DNA from: Daucus carota subsp. sativus
Taxonomy: Eukaryota > Streptophyta > Magnoliopsida > Apiales > Apiaceae
Assembly (NCBI RefSeq): GCF_001625215.2
Contig: NC_030382.2
Coordinates: 31,730,610 to 31,794,609, forward strand
Direction of reading: 5' to 3'
Length of the DNA stretch: 64,000 nt
This document shows positions 57,841-64,000 of the stretch, piece by piece. Under the pieces are notes generated by a model. The model was given only the letters and a program-made list of their open reading frames with translations. It had not been told where the DNA came from and ran no database searches. Within the stretch, counting starts at the first letter, position 1; every line of letters starts with the position of its first letter. The position numbers and the translations under genes are program-made.

Positions 57841-59767
57841 TTCAAAAAATTAAAACAAAGTTCGGATTGAAAAGATGGGTTTGAGATAGAGTTCCAATGC
57901 AATGTTATAAGTGGTGTCATTTTCATAATTTGAAATCAATGCTAAATATATCAATTCCAAAGGAGTTCTATACTTGGATGCCAATATGCATATATGTCAC
58001 CTTGGTTCTAAATTTGAAACTAAGAATGCATTTATGCATCCATGCCATATCATCAACTAACTATAATTGGTATGTATAATGGTGAACTTTAAATAAAGTT
58101 TAGGAGAGAGGGACAAAAGTTACTTTGGAATTATTTGGATGCAAAATGCATCTAGTATTAGAGTTGAAGTTCTTCTTTAATTAGCAATAAAAAGTATTTT
58201 TTGATGTCAAATTATAACAATAGTTATAATTATCCATTGAACTTGCTCTTAGAAGTCCAATTATCCTATTGATTGAAATAGTAGCATATATGTCATATGT
58301 GCAGCGTGAAACACTAAAAACCAATATATTAAAATCCCGGATGAGTTGGAACTAAAGTAGAGTTCAATATTTTTGGGAAGCATGGAGTTATACATGTGAG
58401 ACAGAGACTTTGTATACAGGCTCTAAAACTAAGGGGCTTTTTGTATTGAAGAAACAGAAGGTGTTTTTGGTTTTTTATTTTTCTTGACCCGTTTATATAA
58501 ATAAGTAGAATGTTAGCTTCTTTCTCAGAGTTTTGCTTCTTTTCCAAATATTTTATTAACTAATCTACTTCTCGTTTTTAATCCACTTCTTTACTTTAAG
58601 TACCGAATCACTTCTTTTAAACTTGTTCAAACGGCCTCTAAATTTTATCTACATAAATAAATCAATCAACGGAGAAAGCTAAACACAGTTCGAAGAGCTA
58701 GAGCCGGTTTTACTAATGTTAATATTTTGATTTATGATTTAACGTGATTTGATAAATAAGTTCGAATTTTAAAATGTCTATTTGTATAATTTGGACTTAT
58801 TAGTTTTCTATGAGTTATTAATAATGTAATAAAAAATAAAAGTGATCTATGAATAACTTATGACTTATGAGCAACTTTTAGAAACAAAAAATTCAAAAAA
58901 TTAAGCGACTAATTAAAAAAGTACCTTAGACTAACTTACGACTATAAGTAACTGACTTATTTCTAATTTTAACTTCTGATTATAAATAACTGACTTATTT
59001 TTAACTTTAAATCGATTTTTGACTTATTTCATAAACAGACGTTATTCTTTAAAATAAAAATGATTTAAAATCTGATTTTAATCCTCTCCGGTCAAAATTC
59101 ATGAAAATAAGATGGGCTACCATGGAAGAAGCTTAACGAAATAACTGGACTTTTAACTTGTACTCCGAAAATTATAAATTGCTTTGTTCTGAAACTGATG
59201 TATGACATGTGACTTTTAACTTGTACTCCGAAAATTATAAACGGATTTACAGTATTTCATATGAGAATGTGAGAAAAATAATTGAAATAAAACCAGAGCA
59301 GAAACTATGAGTCTTGTATTCATAACAGTTAACTTGTATTTTGAAATATATAAATAAATTTACTGTATTTCATACGAGAGTGTAACGAAAATAATTGAAA
59401 CAATACAAGAACAGAAATCTAGTCTTGTATTGATATATAAAGGGTCTAGCCTCTATTATAAAAATTTGTTGCGCTCTTATTCACAAATATTACTGTGTTA
59501 GTTATAAAGTAATATCGCATTTCGAAACCAAACACAGTGCCACAACAAATCTGTTCCAACGAGAGCGAAGTGAAAATATAATCAGATAACACGAAAGAGC
59601 TTACAAGTTTACTTAGAGCTCTTGAAAACATATTAATTGCATGCATGCATCATAAGTTGATTTACACGCACGGACATAAGATCAGATTTTTACCAATCTT
59701 AATTTATTTGTAACCCTGTTGATAAACCGAACCAACTCAACCCCGAACATAGCACATGCATGTTTGA
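57841..59767. other. Intergenic with small-element relics and tandem repeats
   Basis: The stretch 58430-58645 resembles the GGTGTTTGGG-type MITE. The stretch 58690-59045 repeats AACTGACTTATTT words with a tail of CTTATTTCATAAACAGAC, MITE-like but without a clear partner end. The stretch 59150-59440 carries three related copies of AACTTGTACTCCGAAAATTA plus ATTTACTGTATTTCATA. The last 150 bases are the likely 3' UTR of the glycine-rich gene. Confidence 0.4.
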
Positions 59768-60457
59768 TCAAGGTGCATAGCCACCATGTCCACCACCTTC
59801 TCCGCTTCCGGAACCACTTCCATAACCGGAAGCAGCTCCATGTTCACCTCCAGCTGCCCCGTATCCACCGCCGCCGCCACCCCCAGAACCTCCACCGCCG
59901 CCACCACCAGCTGCACCACCATGCCCTCCTGAACCACCACCTGCACCAGAACCTCCTCCAGTCCCATATCCACTTCCCCCGGCTCCTCCTGCACCGGAAC
60001 CTCCGCCACCGCCACCACCATGACCTCCTCCACCACCGTATCCCCCAGCACCTCCATAACCAGCCCCCTCACCACCGCCTTCACCACCACCATAGCCACC
60101 ACCATGGGCACCACCAGAACCGCCACCACCTCCACCACCACTTCCAGCACCACCTCCACCACCACCACCACCACCTTCTCTTCCACCTCCATATCCAGCA
60201 CCGCCGCCTTCTCCAGCTCCCCTTCCAGATCCAGAACCATGATCACCTCCAGCACCGTAACCACCTCCTCCTCCTCCACCACTACCGCCACCGCCTCCAC
60301 CACCACCACCAGAAGCCAGTTCATGATCCGTAGCACCTGAGTGGTATGATCCGTAGCCAGCACTCTGTTCATAAGAGAAGAGAGTTCTAGCAGCGGAACA
60401 TATTCCTGAACATAACAATACCAGAAAAACTATAGTGGACCCTTTGTGAGTTGCCAT
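59768..60457 (-). CDS. Secreted glycine-rich protein, 229 residues
   Basis: Signal peptide STIVFLVLLCSGICSA, then ARTLFSYEQSAGYGSYHSG and a long Gly-rich region with Tyr, Ala, Ser and His (GGGGGGYGAGGDHGSGSG), ending GGGHGGYAP. The mature N-terminus, SA-ART/ALLFS-type, matches the 388-residue protein at 52669-53835, so the two are likely tandem duplicates that differ mostly in repeat number. Predicted cell-wall or apoplastic structural protein. Single exon. The start ATG at 60457 is the only in-frame choice before the signal peptide. Confidence 0.88.
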   Translation of the reverse strand: MATHKGSTIVFLVLLCSGICSAARTLFSYEQSAGYGSYHSGATDHELASGGGGGGGGGSGGGGGGGYGAGGDHGSGSGRGAGEGGGAGYGGGREGGGGGGGGGAGSGGGGGGGSGGAHGGGYGGGEGGGEGAGYGGAGGYGGGGGHGGGGGGGSGAGGAGGSGYGTGGGSGAGGGSGGHGGAAGGGGGGGSGGGGGGGYGAAGGEHGAASGYGSGSGSGEGGGHGGYAP

Positions 60458-60500
60458 TGAATTTAGACTCTGATATATGTAAAACCCTCTGTGAGCTACC

Positions 60501-60508
60501 TATTTATA
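60501..60508 (-). promoter_or_regulatory. TATA box of the second glycine-rich gene
   Basis: The minus strand reads TATAAATA about 45 bases upstream of the start codon, similar to its paralogue. Confidence 0.65.
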
Positions 60509-62269
60509 ATACATGCTAGGGTTTCAAAAGTTCAAATATTTTAATATATTTTCCATGTGCACCAACATATAGTCAGTGTATTTCTGTCTGCTTCGCATTA
60601 CGCTCTGTATTTAAATTTCATATATTCATGCACTGTAATTAAGCTTTATACATCCTGCACAGAAAGATAGGTATTTCTTTTTTAAGGAAAAAGATAGGTA
60701 TATAATTACATGTTATATTAAATATATCATGCGTTTGGATAATGTTAAAATAATTATACAAGATAAAATGAAATTGGAATGATACTTTTACTTTTGTGTT
60801 TGAATAGTTTTTATAAAAAATTTCAGTTTATGACAGAAAAATTTGGTATTTTTGTTCGAGTAGTAAATTTGAAAAATCATCATAATTTTCAACATCCGTT
60901 GCAAGTATTTAAACGTCGTAAGTTTCTGATTTACTACAAAATATTTTATCATTCACTCAAATAATAAGTTCAAAAAGCAGTCACAATCTTGAGCATTCGT
61001 CGCAATTGTACGGTAAAGTGTCGGAAGTTTAAGCTGGTTCACTATAATAATAGCTAAACTTATAAGACATAATTTGTTGTAAGATAGCTAATTTTACGAC
61101 AAAAAATCTCGTCATATGTAACTAAGGACGGAACCTGTGATGGACATCCGTCGTAATTCTGAGGAAAATTATCGTATGTTTGAATTTATATTTTCTGATA
61201 GTTTAGAGAATGTACAGAGAGCTTAATATATAATATTTTTGCATTACAATATTACGATATCATTAGGATTAGAATAATATACTTTTCCTTTTTATATCTC
61301 TCAATCTATCAAAATTAAGCTACATTCAAACCTTGATTCGGTTACTGATAATTAGTTAGGTCAATCTGAGCGTAACGTCAGTTTCCTACACGGTCAGTTT
61401 CCTACACATGCTCTCCACTTCTTAAATTAATCATATAACTACATGTATAATGCTCGACTAAACTGGAAAGAAAGCTATTTAAATCTGTTGTATTGCCCAC
61501 AGACCTAACTTTTTAACATACTACCTGGACAAGTGGAAAACATTTAAATTCAACCCCTTACATAATATATCATGCTTATCATATTAATTTAATATATATT
61601 TTGCATCTTAATATATTTACGGGGAGGGTGGAGAATAAATATTAGATCCAACCGTTCACCTATTCCTGGCTTATACTATTTAATATGTTAGTTTATAATT
61701 CATTCATATATATTTTAAAATATTATATTATTATTATATATAAATTATTTTGTAAATTAATTATATATTATGATATAATGATGTTTGAGCAAAATCTTGG
61801 TCAAATTGTTTTTGTGGAAGTAGAGAAATTTTAGTAATAATAAACGAATCCTTTACATCCAGGCCGTTCCAACCACACATAACGGTCAATTTTAAAAGTC
61901 CCCTCATTTATATACAAATGGTTTGGACACGGAGACCAAGAAAAAGTGTAAAAGATAGTAAGGTTAGAAGAAAAATGGGTAAAGTGGTGGGACGCATTTA
62001 TATTTACTGATAGATTTGAGATAGTGGAGGAAAGTAGTGGGTGTAATAGTGTTTATATTATTATAGAAAGAAGATAGTAGAAGAAAGTATTAGGTGTAAT
62101 AGTGTTTTATATTATTAAAAGTTACTAGTTTTGAAATGTGTAGAAATGTTGGGACATCCCAGAATGAAAACTGTATAGAATTGACTGGGACGGAGGGAGT
62201 ATAAGATTAACAATTTTAAATCAAGTCCATCACATACCCGATAATGATTTGTTTGTACACTTGATAGTA
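60509..62269. other. Intergenic, AT-rich, element remnants
   Basis: The stretch 61075-61165 holds ACGACAAAAAATCTCGTCAT and CATCCGTCGTAATTC, remnants of the CACTA family seen at 54907. A Stowaway-like end (GGGACGGAGGGAGTA) sits at 62190-62203 without a partner. No gene seen. Confidence 0.4.
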
Positions 62270-63034
62270 CTGCTTGTATTTATAAACCGAACTAGAGTCT
62301 CTGCGCTTCTCGATGGAATTAGGGTGTTATAAAATCCCTTAAATAAATTCTCTTTGGACTCTTGTCATTGTAGGTTAATACCACCCGTCTTCGTGACTCC
62401 ACCTCTAGCAACTTAACTAATCAAACTTTTTAGAGTTGGCTCGAATATCATATGTGACATCCATGTCAAATCTTGAGTTTTTTCGAGAATCGGGTCAAGT
62501 CACAAATTCCGAATCTGAAAATAAGCCGAAATACACCTGCCCAACTACAAAAACTTGGGTAATCCACAAGCCAACCACATTCCCCCAAAAGATCATGATT
62601 TGTAGGTGCAATTGGCAGGATCAGGGTGTTACAAACTCCCTCACTCAAAAATCTGACGTCCCCTTCAGGCTGAAGCCCATTGGCCCAAATTGTACCTCTC
62701 TAGCCATTATGGGATAATACCGTCTGACTTCGTGTCCCCGTCTTTGGACTCTTGCCATTGATTTGACTAATTAAGCTTTTGAGAGTTGTCTCGAATTCCA
62801 TATGTGACAACCCGAGTCAAATCCCGAGTTTTTTTTAAAAATTTGGTCAAGTCTGGAATTCCGAATCCGAAAATAAACCAAATTACACTTGCCCAACTAC
62901 AACACTTGGTAATCCACAATCCTACCACATGCTCCCAAAAGATCATGATATGTTGATACAATTGGTAGTAGTACTTATGCTTATAAACTGATCTAAAGTC
63001 TCCACACTCCTCGATGTGGGACTAAGATGTTACA
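62270..63034. repeat. Degenerate tandem repeat, LTR-like unit of about 350 bp
   Basis: Related blocks around 62270-62335, 62420-62650 and 62780-63034 share TGTGACA...GAGTCAAAT, CCCAACTACAA, CCCAAAAGATCATGAT and CTCGATG...GGTGTTA words. The unit TGTGACA...GATGTTACA has TG/CA-type ends, so it may derive from LTRs of an old retroelement. No coding part is linked to it. Confidence 0.55.
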
Positions 63035-63229
63035 TGATACACAGAGAGACCGTAGATGGTGAGATGGTGAGAGAGAGAGAGTATCGAGAAAGTGAGAAAG
63101 AAAGAGTATGTGTCGAGAGATATTGAAATTGGGAGGAATATAAAAAACCCTAAAGCAAGAGAAGTTTTGTTATAAAAAAAAGGGTAGAGTAGTTTGGCCT
63201 CGTTTTTTTTTTGACTTTTAAAATTTAAT

Positions 63230-63366
63230 TTAGATAACGGTCGTTTTGATAATTAATGTCGTTAATGATATCTAACATCGCTTTTTAAATATATGATGTA
63301 AGAAAGGTCTTTAACATCGGTGGTTTTTGCAACCGAGACTAAATGGGTGATGTCTAATCTCGTAGT
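63230..63366. mobile_element. CACTA-like terminus
   Basis: Reading inwards on the minus strand from 63366: CACTACGAGATTAGACATCA, then repeated ACCGATGTTAAAG/GCGATGTTAGAT subterminal words. The other end is not in the window, or is lost. Confidence 0.6.
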
Positions 63367-64000
63367 GTTACAGCCACAATCTGGCCGAATGGAGGGAGAA
63401 CATTTTTTGCTCCATAATTATTAATTGCATCACTAATATATCAAAGTAAAATACGATCAAAATCATTTGTTGAGAGTTTAATATTAACTTATAAAATTTA
63501 CATTAATCTGGCTTAGCAAACAAATTGGTGTTCCCAGTTCTCTCTCTTAACCCTATTTCTCTCCAGGCTCTCTCTTGTCGTAGTTGTTTGTGGTTTCCAT
63601 CGATTTTCAACGGTGGAATGCCCCAAATCAGCTAATTACTTTATTTTATTCTTAACTTTTGAATAACACTTGTTCTCGGGGAATTTAGATCTAAAATTAT
63701 CGGAGATTTCGCTCTTTTTTTCAAGCGGGTGGGTTTTCAATCCTATTTCTTTTATTTTTGTGGTTCTACTCCAGATCTATTCTCGAGAGAACTCTTAGAT
63801 CTAAAACCAGCGAGGATTTCGTTGTCTTTCTTCTCTGTTTCAAGCGGGTGGATTGTCAATCCGATTTCTCTTGTTTTTGTAGTTCTGCTCCAAATCTAAG
63901 GTTTATTTGTCTATTATTTGGGTTTGATGTAGTCTCTCTTTGGTAAGAGTTAGGTTGTTTCTTCTCTTGGTGAGAGTTTTGGTTATTTCCGTCTTTTGTT
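63367..64000. repeat. Tandem duplication near the right edge
   Basis: The unit containing TTTAGATCTAAAA, TTTCAAGCGGGTGG and GTTCTACTCCAGATCT occurs at about 63679-63780 and again at 63792-63902. A CT-rich 5'-leader-like character hints that a gene might begin to the right, but no start can be supported here. Confidence 0.5.

Noticed and set aside
57897-58079. 60-residue frame after the copia fossil
   Set aside because: Random AT-rich open frame without motif or conserved context.
59719-60340. His-rich and Ser/Thr-rich frames opposite the second glycine-rich gene
   Set aside because: Same cause as above: repeat-driven open frames on the non-coding strand.
62436-62717. 93-residue frame in the LTR-like tandem repeat
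   Set aside because: It coincides with a repeat unit whose sister unit is not open in the same way; no protein family recognised.

Overview
The window looks like nuclear DNA of a dicot plant. It is AT-rich, its genes have GT-AG introns, and several proteins match plant-only families closely (a MYC2-type bHLH, a SHORT-ROOT-type GRAS protein, the VQ protein HAIKU1, a BAHD acyltransferase, glycine-rich cell-wall proteins). Short DNA transposons with clean target-site duplications lie between and inside the genes. An asterid, perhaps an Apiaceae-like species, is a guess; the sequence seen here cannot settle it.

Host genes from left to right: the 3' part of separase (+, 1-4163); the mitochondrial carrier BOU (+, 8111-9211); a four-exon gene of unknown function (+, 9948-10925); HAIKU1/VQ14 (-, 13736-14821); a 104-residue unknown protein (+, 21845-22159); a MYC2-clade bHLH (-, 24372-26138); a SHORT-ROOT-like GRAS protein (-, 28222-29661); a BAHD acyltransferase (+, 31985-33256); an ARF-GAP of the AGD8/9/10 type (+, 39000-44562); a ubiquitin protease of the UBP20/21 type (+, 46097-49927); a universal-stress-protein-like gene (+, 51160-52126); and two related secreted glycine-rich proteins (-, 52669-53835 and 59768-60457). 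I rebuilt exon structures by hand from splice sites and reading phase. They close without frame conflict in every multi-exon gene, but none has transcript support here.

The main discovery is a roughly 4.2-kb Helitron-like segment, 15688-19892, read on the minus strand. It carries degraded, intron-containing pieces of at least three unrelated host genes, all in one orientation: an HD-Zip class I factor, a GH1 beta-glucosidase and an Obg-like ATPase. Its ends can be placed because it splits a small Harbinger-like element whose two halves lie on either side. A second, 1.27-kb Helitron (36139-37411) has an exact empty site in a paralogous repeat 1.8 kb to its left. That repeat pair, about 350 bp long, flanks a 1.1-kb poly(A)-ended insert carrying a DC1-domain fragment. 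This is the geometry of a retroposon with an unusually long target-site duplication.

The remaining space holds further small elements (Harbinger-like, hAT, Mutator-like, CACTA and Stowaway), SINE-like sequences, two Ty1/copia fossils and simple or tandem repeats. Several small elements sit within a few hundred bases of a start codon (BOU, MYC, BAHD, UBP20/21). No tRNA, rRNA, CRISPR array or prokaryote-type operon was seen. The genes are independent single-copy loci, apart from the glycine-rich pair, which is probably a local duplication.
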